NCBI RefSeq assembly: GCF_002483305.1 | Contig: NZ_DLHQ01000063.1 | Location: forward strand, 1 to 45,595 | DNA: 45,595 nucleotides | Direction of reading: 5' to 3' | DNA from: Brevundimonas sp. UBA7664 | Lineage (GTDB): Bacteria; Pseudomonadota; Alphaproteobacteria; Caulobacterales; Caulobacteraceae | The notes under the pieces: model-generated | Databases searched by the model: none | What the model was told of the DNA's origin: nothing | The model's input: only the letters and a program-made list of their open reading frames with translations | Part shown: positions 38,951 through 45,595 of the stretch, piece by piece | Layout of the letters: the number at the start of each line of letters is the position of its first letter | Numbering within the stretch: position 1 is the stretch's first letter | Translations under genes and position numbers: made by a program

Positions 38951-41900
38951 ATGAACATCTCACGCTTCTTCATCGACCGGCCGATCTTCGCGGCCGTGGT
39001 CGCGGTGTTCATCACCCTGATGGGGGTGTTCGCCTATCCGCTGCTGCCGCTGTCGCAGTATCCGGAGATCGCGCCGCCGACGATCACCATCAACACCGCC
39101 TATCCCGGCGCCTCGGCCGAGACGGTGGCCGAGACCGTCGCCGCTCCGATCGAGCAGGAGGTCAACGGCGTCGAGGGCATGCTGTACGTGTCCTCGTCGT
39201 CCACATCGGATGGCGCGGTGTCGGTGACCGTGACCTTCCAGCCCGGCACCGATCTGGATGCAGCCCAGGTGCTGGTCCAGAACCGCGTCGCCCTGGCCGA
39301 ACCCCGCCTGCCGGAACAGGTCCGCCAGATCGGCGTGACCGTGAACAAGCAGGAGAGCGGCTTCCTGATGATCCTGGGGATGACCTCCCCGGACAAGTCG
39401 CTCGATAACGACTACGTCGGCAACTACGCCAATTCGACGCTGCGCGACCGGCTGCTGCGCCTCGAAGGCGTCGGCGCGGTACAGATCTTCGGCGGCGGCA
39501 ACTATGCCATGCGGGTCTGGATCGATCCGGGCAAGGCCGCCGCGCGCGGCCTGACCGGACCCGACATTGTCGCCGCCCTGCGCGCCCAGAACGTCCAGGC
39601 CGCCGCCGGCGCCATCGGCCAACCGCCCTTCGCCACCAATGCCGCGGCCTTCCAGCTGCCGGTGCAGGTGCAGGGCCGGCTGTCTGACCCGGACCAGTTC
39701 TCGAACATCGTGATCAAGACCGACGCCGAAGGCCGGGTCACCCGCGTGCGCGACATCGCGCGCGTCGAGCTCGGGGCCCAGGACTATGGCATTCGCGGCT
39801 TCTTCGACGGCGAGCGCGGCGTCGGCGTGGCCATCATCCAGCAGCCCGGCGCCAACGCCTTGGGCACGGCCGAGCGCGTGCTGGCCGAGGTCGAGGCGAT
39901 CAAGGCCGACCTGCCGCAAGGCATGGACGTGTCCGTCGCCTACAACCCGACCGAATTCGTCGCCGCCTCGGTGGAGTCCGTGCAGCACACCCTGATCGAG
40001 GCCGTGATCCTCGTGGTGCTGGTGGTTATCGTCTTCCTGCAGACCTGGCGGGCGGCGATCATTCCGATCGTGGCCATTCCGGTGGCGCTGGTGGCGACCT
40101 TCGCCGTCCAGCTGGCGCTCGGCTATTCGATCAACTCGCTGAGCCTGTTCGCCCTCGTCCTTGCGGTCGGCATCGTCGTCGATGACGCCATCGTCGTGGT
40201 CGAGAATGTGGAACGCTACATCCGCGAGGGCCTGACGCCCAAGGAGGCCGCCTACCGCTCCATGCAGGAGGTGTCGGGCGCCCTGATCTCGATCGGGCTG
40301 GTGCTGGTTTCCGTTTTCGTCCCGACCATGTTCGTGCCGGGCATTCCGGGCATCTTCTACCGCGAGTTCGCCATCGTCATCACCACCGCCTCGGTGGTGT
40401 CGCTGATCGTGTCGCTGACCCTGTCGCCGGCCATGGCCGCGCTGCTACTGAAGCCGCACAAGGAACACGACGCCCGCCGCAAGCCGGGTCTGCTGGGCAC
40501 GGTCGTCTATTACGGCGGCTATGCCGGGCGGAAGTTCAATGACGGCTTCGACTGGCTGTCGGACAGATACGGCCGGCTGACCGCGCGGCTGGTGCGCACC
40601 ATCGGCCTGATGCTGGTCATCTATGTCGCGCTGCTCGGGCTGACGACCTGGCGGCTGCTGGACACGCCGTCGGGCTTCATTCCCGAGCAGGACCAGGGTT
40701 TCCTGATCGGCGTCATCCAGCTGCCTCCGGGCGCCTCGCTGGAACGGACCGAGGCGGTGATGAACCGCGCCTCCGAGATCATCAAGGGCACCGACGGCGT
40801 CGAGGGCATGGTCGCCTTCGCCGGTCTGGACGGCTCCAGCTTCTCGTTCGGCTCGAACGCCGCGACCATCTTCGTCCGGCTTGACGCCTTCGGGGAGCGC
40901 AAGTCCGCCGAACAGGCCGCCGCGGCCCTGGCGGGCGCCATCACCGGCGCCACCATGGGTATCGAGGACGCCAACATCTTCGTCATCGCCCCGCCCGCGG
41001 TCCAGGGCCTGGGCAACGGCAACGGCTTCCAGATGATGGTGCAGGACCGCTCCGGCGCGGGCTATCGTCCGCTCGAGGGTGCGACCTTCGCCATGATGGG
41101 CGCGGCCGCCGGCGCGCCGGACCGGGTCGAGCAGGTCTTCTCGACCTACAACACCGGATCGCCGCGCATCGCCGCCGACGTCGACCGCGACAAGGCCCTG
41201 ATGATGGGGGTCCAACCCGCGGACGTGTTCAACACGCTCGGCGTCTATCTGGGCTCGTCCTACGTCAACGACTTCAACTTCCTCGGCCGGACCTTCCGGG
41301 TCACCGCCCAGGCGGAGCCGTCGGCGCGCGACGACATCGCCGACATCGCCAATCTGCAGACCCGCTCGGCCTCCGGCGCCATGGTGCCGATCGGTTCGGT
41401 GGCCACGCTGCGCGAGGACTCCGGTCCGGCGCGGATCGTCCGCTACAACCTGTTCCCGGCGGCCGAGCTGCAGGGACAGGCGGCGGCCGGCGTCTCGTCC
41501 GGTCAGGCGATCGCGAGCATGGAGCAGCTGGCGGAGGCTACCCTGCCCCCGGGCTTCTCCTACGAGTGGACCGGCCTGGCGCTGCAGGAGAAGCAGTCGT
41601 CGGGCGGCGCGACCATCGTCTTCATCATGGCCGTGGTGCTCGTCTTCCTGGTGCTGGCGGCGCAGTACGAAGCCTTCACCCTGCCCCTGTCCGTCGTCCT
41701 GATCGTGCCGATGTGCATTCTGGCGGCGATGGTCGGGATTAACATCCGCGGTCTGGACAACAACATCCTCGTCCAGGTCGGACTGGTGGTCCTGATCGCC
41801 CTGGCGGCCAAGAACGCCATCCTGATCGTGGAGTTCGCCAAACAGGCCGAGGACGAAGGCCTGAACCGCTGGGACGCCGCCGTCCGCGCGGCCAAGACCC

Positions 41901-42199
41901 GTCTGCGGCCGATCCTGATGACCTCCTTCGCCTTCATCTTCGGCGTCGTGCCGCTGATGCTGGCGACCGGCGCGGGCGCGGAAATGCGCCAGTCGCTGGG
42001 CACGGCCGTCTTCTCCGGCATGCTGGGGGTGACCTTCTTCGGCCTGATCTTCACCCCGGTCTTCTACGTCCTGATGCGCGGCGTGGCGGCCCGGCTGCCG
42101 GGCAAGCCGAAGACGGAGCCCGGCGTTCCGACCACCGGCGGCCTGCCGCCTCACGACGCCGATCCCGCACCGGCCACGCCCCGTCTGGGAGACGCCTGA
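38951..42199 (+). CDS. RND multidrug efflux permease (HAE1, AcrB/MexB-like)
   Basis: 1082 residues with the RND layout: TM1 at the start (MNISRFFIDRPIFAAVVAVF), a large periplasmic loop (about 30-335), TM2-6, a linker, TM7, a second loop and TM8-12. The proton-relay aspartates are Asp411 and Asp412 in GIVVDDAIVVVENVERY of TM4, matching AcrB Asp407/408, which places it with drug rather than heavy-metal pumps. GFIPEQDQGFLIGVIQLPPG and ALAAKNAILIVEFAKQAEDE are family hallmarks. It exports hydrophobic compounds using the proton gradient. Its TGA overlaps the ATG of the outer-membrane factor gene (ATGA). Confidence 0.96.
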   Translation: MNISRFFIDRPIFAAVVAVFITLMGVFAYPLLPLSQYPEIAPPTITINTAYPGASAETVAETVAAPIEQEVNGVEGMLYVSSSSTSDGAVSVTVTFQPGTDLDAAQVLVQNRVALAEPRLPEQVRQIGVTVNKQESGFLMILGMTSPDKSLDNDYVGNYANSTLRDRLLRLEGVGAVQIFGGGNYAMRVWIDPGKAAARGLTGPDIVAALRAQNVQAAAGAIGQPPFATNAAAFQLPVQVQGRLSDPDQFSNIVIKTDAEGRVTRVRDIARVELGAQDYGIRGFFDGERGVGVAIIQQPGANALGTAERVLAEVEAIKADLPQGMDVSVAYNPTEFVAASVESVQHTLIEAVILVVLVVIVFLQTWRAAIIPIVAIPVALVATFAVQLALGYSINSLSLFALVLAVGIVVDDAIVVVENVERYIREGLTPKEAAYRSMQEVSGALISIGLVLVSVFVPTMFVPGIPGIFYREFAIVITTASVVSLIVSLTLSPAMAALLLKPHKEHDARRKPGLLGTVVYYGGYAGRKFNDGFDWLSDRYGRLTARLVRTIGLMLVIYVALLGLTTWRLLDTPSGFIPEQDQGFLIGVIQLPPGASLERTEAVMNRASEIIKGTDGVEGMVAFAGLDGSSFSFGSNAATIFVRLDAFGERKSAEQAAAALAGAITGATMGIEDANIFVIAPPAVQGLGNGNGFQMMVQDRSGAGYRPLEGATFAMMGAAAGAPDRVEQVFSTYNTGSPRIAADVDRDKALMMGVQPADVFNTLGVYLGSSYVNDFNFLGRTFRVTAQAEPSARDDIADIANLQTRSASGAMVPIGSVATLREDSGPARIVRYNLFPAAELQGQAAAGVSSGQAIASMEQLAEATLPPGFSYEWTGLALQEKQSSGGATIVFIMAVVLVFLVLAAQYEAFTLPLSVVLIVPMCILAAMVGINIRGLDNNILVQVGLVVLIALAAKNAILIVEFAKQAEDEGLNRWDAAVRAAKTRLRPILMTSFAFIFGVVPLMLATGAGAEMRQSLGTAVFSGMLGVTFFGLIFTPVFYVLMRGVAARLPGKPKTEPGVPTTGGLPPHDADPAPATPRLGDA

Positions 42200-43629
42200 T
42201 GACCCCCTTCACCAACCCCCGGGTCCTGACCGCAACCGCCTTCGCCAGCCTTGCGCTGGCGTCGTGCGCGGTCGGGCCGAAGGCGCCTGACGCGACCCTT
42301 CCCCCCTCCGCGTCGGGCGCCTTCATCAGCGCCACCCCCGGCGTCACAGCCGAGGCCGCGCGCGACGACTGGTGGCGGCTGTATGACGACCCGACGCTGG
42401 ACGGGCTGATCGGTCAGGCCCTGACGGAGAACAATGAACTGGAGGCCGCCGAGGCCAATCTGCGCCGCGTTCGCGCGGCTCTGGGCGAGGCCCGGGTCGG
42501 GCGCCTGCCGTCCACCTCTGTCAGCGCAACGGGCCAGTACGGCCGCGCCTCGGCCGCGACCGTTCCCGGCGGCAACGGCGGCCAGCCGCTGGACGAGGGC
42601 GAGAGCTACGACCTCGGCCTCGACGTCGCCTATGAGATCGACCTGTTCGGCCGCGTCGGAGGCTCGATCCGCGCCGCCCGCGCCGATGCGGACGCGGCGG
42701 CCGCCGCCCTCGACGTGGTGCGGGTGACCGTCGCCGCCGAGACCGCGCGCGCCTATGCCGACGCCTGCTCGGCCAATGCGCAGATCGCGGTCGCGGAACG
42801 GACCATCGAACTGCAGTCGAACAGCGTTGACCTGACGCAACGTCTTCTGGACGCCGGCTCGGGCAATGGTCTGGACACCGCCCGCGCCCGCTCGGCACTG
42901 GAGAGCAGCCGCGCCGGCCTGCCCCCTCTCCGGGCGCAACGGGACGGGGCCCTGTTCCGGCTGGCCACCCTGACCGGCCGCACCCCCGCCGAGGCCAGCC
43001 AAGCGGCGCGGGCCTGCCAGCGTCCACCGCAGCTGACCCGACCGATCCCGATCGGCGACGGCGCCCAGCTGCTGGCGCGGCGTCCCGACGTGCGTCGGGC
43101 CGAGCGAAATCTGGCGGCGGCCGCCGCGCGCGTGAACGTCGCCACGGCCGATCTGTTTCCGCGCATCACCCTCGGCGGTTCACTGGGATCGACTGCGCTG
43201 GACGCCGGGGATCTGTCCAACGACTCCAGCTTCCGCTTCAGCGTCGGTCCGCTGATCAGCTGGTCCTTCCCCAATGTGTTCGCCGCCCGCGCGCGGATCG
43301 AACAGGCTTCGGCCGGCTCTGACGCGGCCCTGGCGACCTTCGATCAGACGGTCCTGGTCGCACTGCAGGAGACCGAGACGGCGCTGGCGAACTACGCCAA
43401 CGAACTGGACCGCCGCGCCGCATTGCAGGCGGCGCGGGATCAGGCTGCGACGGCCGCCCGCCTGTCCCGCCTGCGCTTCGACGCCGGGGCCGACAGCTTC
43501 CTGACGGTGCTGGACGCCGAGCGCACCCTGGCCGGCGCGGACGCCCAGCTGGCGGCCTCGGACGCGCTTGTCACCACCTACCAGATCGCCCTGTTCAAGG
43601 CGCTGGCGGGGGGCTGGAACGAGGGCTGA
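42199..43629 (+). CDS. RND outer-membrane channel lipoprotein (OprM/NodT-like)
   Basis: 476 residues. The signal ends ALASC, with lipidation at Cys23. Two homologous outer-membrane-efflux repeats are visible, the first from DDWWRLYDDPTLDGLIGQAL with a long helix rich in Ala, Glu and Arg, the second around LLARRPDVRRAERNLAAAAA (the conserved RPDVRxAE motif), followed by ADLFPRITLGGSLGS. It would form the trimeric beta-barrel/alpha-tunnel channel for the adaptor and permease upstream. Start and stop overlap with the permease gene shows tight coupling. The three genes form a complete tripartite pump. Confidence 0.94.
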   Translation: MTPFTNPRVLTATAFASLALASCAVGPKAPDATLPPSASGAFISATPGVTAEAARDDWWRLYDDPTLDGLIGQALTENNELEAAEANLRRVRAALGEARVGRLPSTSVSATGQYGRASAATVPGGNGGQPLDEGESYDLGLDVAYEIDLFGRVGGSIRAARADADAAAAALDVVRVTVAAETARAYADACSANAQIAVAERTIELQSNSVDLTQRLLDAGSGNGLDTARARSALESSRAGLPPLRAQRDGALFRLATLTGRTPAEASQAARACQRPPQLTRPIPIGDGAQLLARRPDVRRAERNLAAAAARVNVATADLFPRITLGGSLGSTALDAGDLSNDSSFRFSVGPLISWSFPNVFAARARIEQASAGSDAALATFDQTVLVALQETETALANYANELDRRAALQAARDQAATAARLSRLRFDAGADSFLTVLDAERTLAGADAQLAASDALVTTYQIALFKALAGGWNEG

Positions 43630-43695
43630 CAGGGCCTGATTTCGCACCGCAACAAAGGGGATTGACGCCGCCGGAAGTGTTCGCCACCGTAAGGG

Positions 43696-43817
43696 CACTC
43701 ATCAAGACCGGCGGAGGGATAGGCCCTTTGATGCCGGGGCAACCTTCCGGGACTTCCCAGTCCCGGAGATGGTGCCAACTCCTGCGAGGCCTCCCCGGAA
43801 GCCGCGAGAGATGAGTG
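43696..43817 (+). ncRNA. SAM-I (S-box) riboswitch leading the methionine operon
   Basis: P1 is CACTCATC (43696-43703) pairing with GATGAGTG (43810-43817). Inside are the S-box core elements in order: AAGA after P1, GGCGGAGGGAT, GGCCCTTTGATGCCGGGGCA with CAACC, the P3 hairpin TCCGGGAC/GTCCCGGA, and GGTGCCAACTCCTGC. These are the conserved SAM-binding segments of class I. Two methionine-synthesis genes follow. No intrinsic terminator with a T-run is seen after the aptamer. A 6-bp hairpin TTTCGC-TGA-GCGAAA (43894-43908) ends just before the GGAG of the GTG-start metX gene, so control at translation initiation is possible. Confidence 0.88.
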
Positions 43818-43920
43818 AAGCGACGGCCCCCTCACGTCCGGGGTCCGGCTGACTTCACGGGTCTGTCACGCATGAATTGGTTCGCCCCACCGGTTTCGCT
43901 GAGCGAAAGCGGAGCGGACC

Positions 43921-44907
43921 GTGGCGTCCATACAAGTCCCTGACGAACCCGCCGGGCGCGACATCCGCGCCGCCATCCCCGACGATTTCCGGCTCGAATC
44001 CGGCCAGCGGCTGGCGGCGACCCAGGTCGTCGGGCGGCTCCACGGCCTCGCCGACGGCCCGCTGGTGGTGGTCGCCGGCGGCATCTCCAGCGGGCGGTTC
44101 GCCGCGCGCTGGTGGCCATGGGCGGTCAAGTCCGGCGGGCCGATCGATCCGGACCGCGTCCGCGTGCTGGCCTTCGACCTCCTGCCGGGCCGGGACGCGT
44201 TCGGCGTCACCATCACCACCACGGATCAAGCCCGGTTGCTCGCCCTGCTGCTCGACGCGCTGGGCGAGGCGCGCATCGACGCCTTCGTCGGCGCCTCCTA
44301 CGGCGGCTGCATCGGCCTGGCCTTCGCCGCGGCCTTCCCCGGGCGGATCGGCGCGCTCGCCGTCATCTCCGCCGCCCACCGCGCCCATCCGGCGGCGACC
44401 GCCTGGCGGGGGGTGCAGCGCCGCCTGCTCGCCTTCGCCCGCGACTGCGGCCGCGAGGCGGAGGGCGTCGCCCTCGCCCGCCAACTGGCCATGACCACCT
44501 ACCGCACCGCCGACGAGTTCGCCCTGCGCTTCAGCCCGACGCCGCCCGCCCGGGCCGGCGAGCCCTGGCCGGTCTGCGACTATCTGATCGCCCGGGGCGC
44601 GGACTACGCCGACGTGACCAGCGCCGACCGCTGGATCAGCCTGTCGGATTCACTCGATCGCCACAGCGTCGATCCGCGGGCGGTCCGGTGCCCCCTGACC
44701 GTGATCGGCTTCACCTCGGACGCCCTCGTGCCGATCGCCGACAGCCGCGAACTGGCGGCCCGCGCGCCGAACCTGCGCCGCCTGATCGAGGCCCCATCGA
44801 TCTTCGGTCACGACGCCTTTCTGAAGGAGCGCGAGTTGGTCGGCCGCGCGCTCCACGACGTCCTCAATCCCCTCACCGCCCTCCAGCCCGACGAGATCGC
44901 CGCATGA
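43921..44907 (+). CDS. metX: Homoserine O-acyltransferase, MetX family (probably O-succinyltransferase-like)
   Basis: 328 residues in an alpha/beta hydrolase fold. The nucleophile elbow is GASYGG with Ser126, and the rest of the triad is Asp267 in FTSDALVP and His297 in IFGHDAF. The start is GTG at 43921, with GGAG eight bases upstream and 103 bp after the riboswitch. MetX-type enzymes acylate homoserine, the first committed step of methionine synthesis. The GASYGG elbow, instead of the classical GGSMGG, resembles members that use succinyl-CoA (as in Xanthomonas); acetyl versus succinyl cannot be decided by eye. ATGA overlap with the next gene shows coupling. Confidence 0.85.
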   Translation: MASIQVPDEPAGRDIRAAIPDDFRLESGQRLAATQVVGRLHGLADGPLVVVAGGISSGRFAARWWPWAVKSGGPIDPDRVRVLAFDLLPGRDAFGVTITTTDQARLLALLLDALGEARIDAFVGASYGGCIGLAFAAAFPGRIGALAVISAAHRAHPAATAWRGVQRRLLAFARDCGREAEGVALARQLAMTTYRTADEFALRFSPTPPARAGEPWPVCDYLIARGADYADVTSADRWISLSDSLDRHSVDPRAVRCPLTVIGFTSDALVPIADSRELAARAPNLRRLIEAPSIFGHDAFLKERELVGRALHDVLNPLTALQPDEIAA

Positions 44908-45595
44908 CCGCCCCCGCCCAGGCCCATCCCTGTACGACCGCCGCGCGCCATGGGGTGAACAGCGACCCGGCGCACGGCGCGGTGATGCCGCCGCTCTATC
45001 TGTCGTCGAACTTCAGCTTCGACGGCCTCGATGGGAAGCGGCGCTACGACTACACCCGGTCGGGCAATCCGACCCGCGATGTGTTGGGCGAAACGCTGGC
45101 GAAACTCGAAGGCGGTTGTGGCGCGGTGGTCACCGCCACCGGCATGGCGGCGGTCGATCTGGCCCTGTTCTCGCTCGAACCCGGCGACCTTCTGATCGCC
45201 CCGCACGACCTGTACGGCGGCACCCATCGCCTGTTGTGCGCACGGGCGAAGCGCGGCCATTTCGACGTGCAGTTCGTCGACCAGAACGACCGCACGGCGC
45301 TGGACGCGGCCTTTGCGCTGAAGCCGAAACTGATCCTGATCGAGACGCCGTCCAACCCGCTGATGAGGATCGTGGACGTGGCCGACCTGTGCGTCCGGGC
45401 CCATGCCGTCGGCTGCAAGGCGGCGGTGGACAACACCTTCCTGTCGCCGGCCCTGCAGCAGCCGATCGCCCTCGGCGCCGATCTGGTGATCCATTCGACC
45501 ACGAAATACATCAACGGCCATTCCGATGTGGTCGGCGGCTGCGTGGTGGCGAAGGACGCGGCCGATCTTCAGCAGCTGACCTGGTGGGCCAACTG
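44904..45595 (+). CDS. metB: Cystathionine gamma-synthase-like PLP enzyme (MetB family), 3' end cut by window
   Basis: 230 visible residues of a Cys/Met-metabolism PLP enzyme; the rest lies beyond the window. Landmarks are PLYLSSNFSFDGLDGKRRYD, YTRSGNPTRD (PLP phosphate and substrate binding), GGCGAVVTATGMAAVDLALF, LIETPSNPLMRI, AVDNTFLSPALQQPI and the PLP lysine Lys201 in STTKYINGHSDVVGG. These enzymes replace the acyl group of acylhomoserine with cysteine to give cystathionine. O-acylhomoserine sulfhydrylase or cystathionine lyase are the alternatives. Position directly after metX under a SAM riboswitch favours the biosynthetic role. Its ATG overlaps the metX stop. Confidence 0.85.
   Translation, partial: MTAPAQAHPCTTAARHGVNSDPAHGAVMPPLYLSSNFSFDGLDGKRRYDYTRSGNPTRDVLGETLAKLEGGCGAVVTATGMAAVDLALFSLEPGDLLIAPHDLYGGTHRLLCARAKRGHFDVQFVDQNDRTALDAAFALKPKLILIETPSNPLMRIVDVADLCVRAHAVGCKAAVDNTFLSPALQQPIALGADLVIHSTTKYINGHSDVVGGCVVAKDAADLQQLTWWAN

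Noticed and set aside
43578..43835. Minus-strand 85-codon frame across the riboswitch
   Set aside because: The region is explained by a complete SAM-I aptamer on the plus strand, and the frame has no coding signature.

Overview
The window is GC-rich, densely coded alphaproteobacterial chromosome, most likely Caulobacterales and probably Brevundimonas or a close relative. This rests on gene content: the CtrA-phosphorelay genes cckA and chpT are both present, with recA-alaS, a eukaryote-like NADP isocitrate dehydrogenase, lipoprotein-rich envelope genes and Caulobacterales-type palindromic intergenic repeats. I see no phage, IS element, integrase, CRISPR array or tRNA/rRNA gene. It reads as core chromosome with small accessory modules.

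Layout. 1-7.4 kb: a truncated secreted protein, a DUF1491 protein ending in a 7-bp tandem repeat, a secreted gluzincin/TPR protein, a 44-aa membrane protein, release factor 3 (prfC), two proteins of unknown function and a CysQ-type phosphatase. 7.5-9.4 kb: chpT, a CheY-like receiver and a CheR-like methyltransferase. 9.5-11.9 kb: an M28 peptidase with a multi-spanning membrane tail and a MaoC-like hydratase, then a large inverted repeat. 12.1-18.2 kb: the most interesting block. It carries a GNAT-nitrilase fusion and all six components of the poorly understood yjfIJKLMC-type module (DUF2170, PspA/IM30, DUF2491, DUF350, DUF1190, glutathionylspermidine-synthase-like ATP-grasp ligase), arranged as two divergent arms around a 122-bp control region.

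18.2-25.6 kb: recA with a mosaic hairpin repeat and a strong terminator, a DCC-family protein, alaS, two tandem DUF2939 proteins and icd. 25.6-31.2 kb: a DUF1176 lipoprotein coupled to a thioredoxin-reductase-like flavoprotein, two very small tandem genes with strong ribosome binding sites divergent from a LysR-type regulator, and an M61 peptidase. 31.3-37.6 kb: cckA, a leucine-dehydrogenase-like enzyme, an overlapping cluster (DUF3253, UDG-family glycosylase, lipoprotein alpha/beta hydrolase), a PaaI-type thioesterase and a TetR regulator. 37.7-43.6 kb: a complete RND tripartite efflux operon divergent from that TetR gene, with a palindrome over a TTGACA -35 element. 43.7 kb to the end: a SAM-I (S-box) riboswitch leading a metX-metB methionine operon cut by the window edge.

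How the genes fit together: CckA and ChpT are consecutive steps of one phosphorelay. TetR and the RND operon form a typical self-contained efflux locus. The riboswitch should shut off metX/metB when S-adenosylmethionine is abundant. The yjf-like module probably acts at the inner membrane (PspA plus DUF350) together with a peptide-polyamine-type ligase, but its chemistry is unknown. Function calls come from reading motifs and family resemblance by eye, without database searches.
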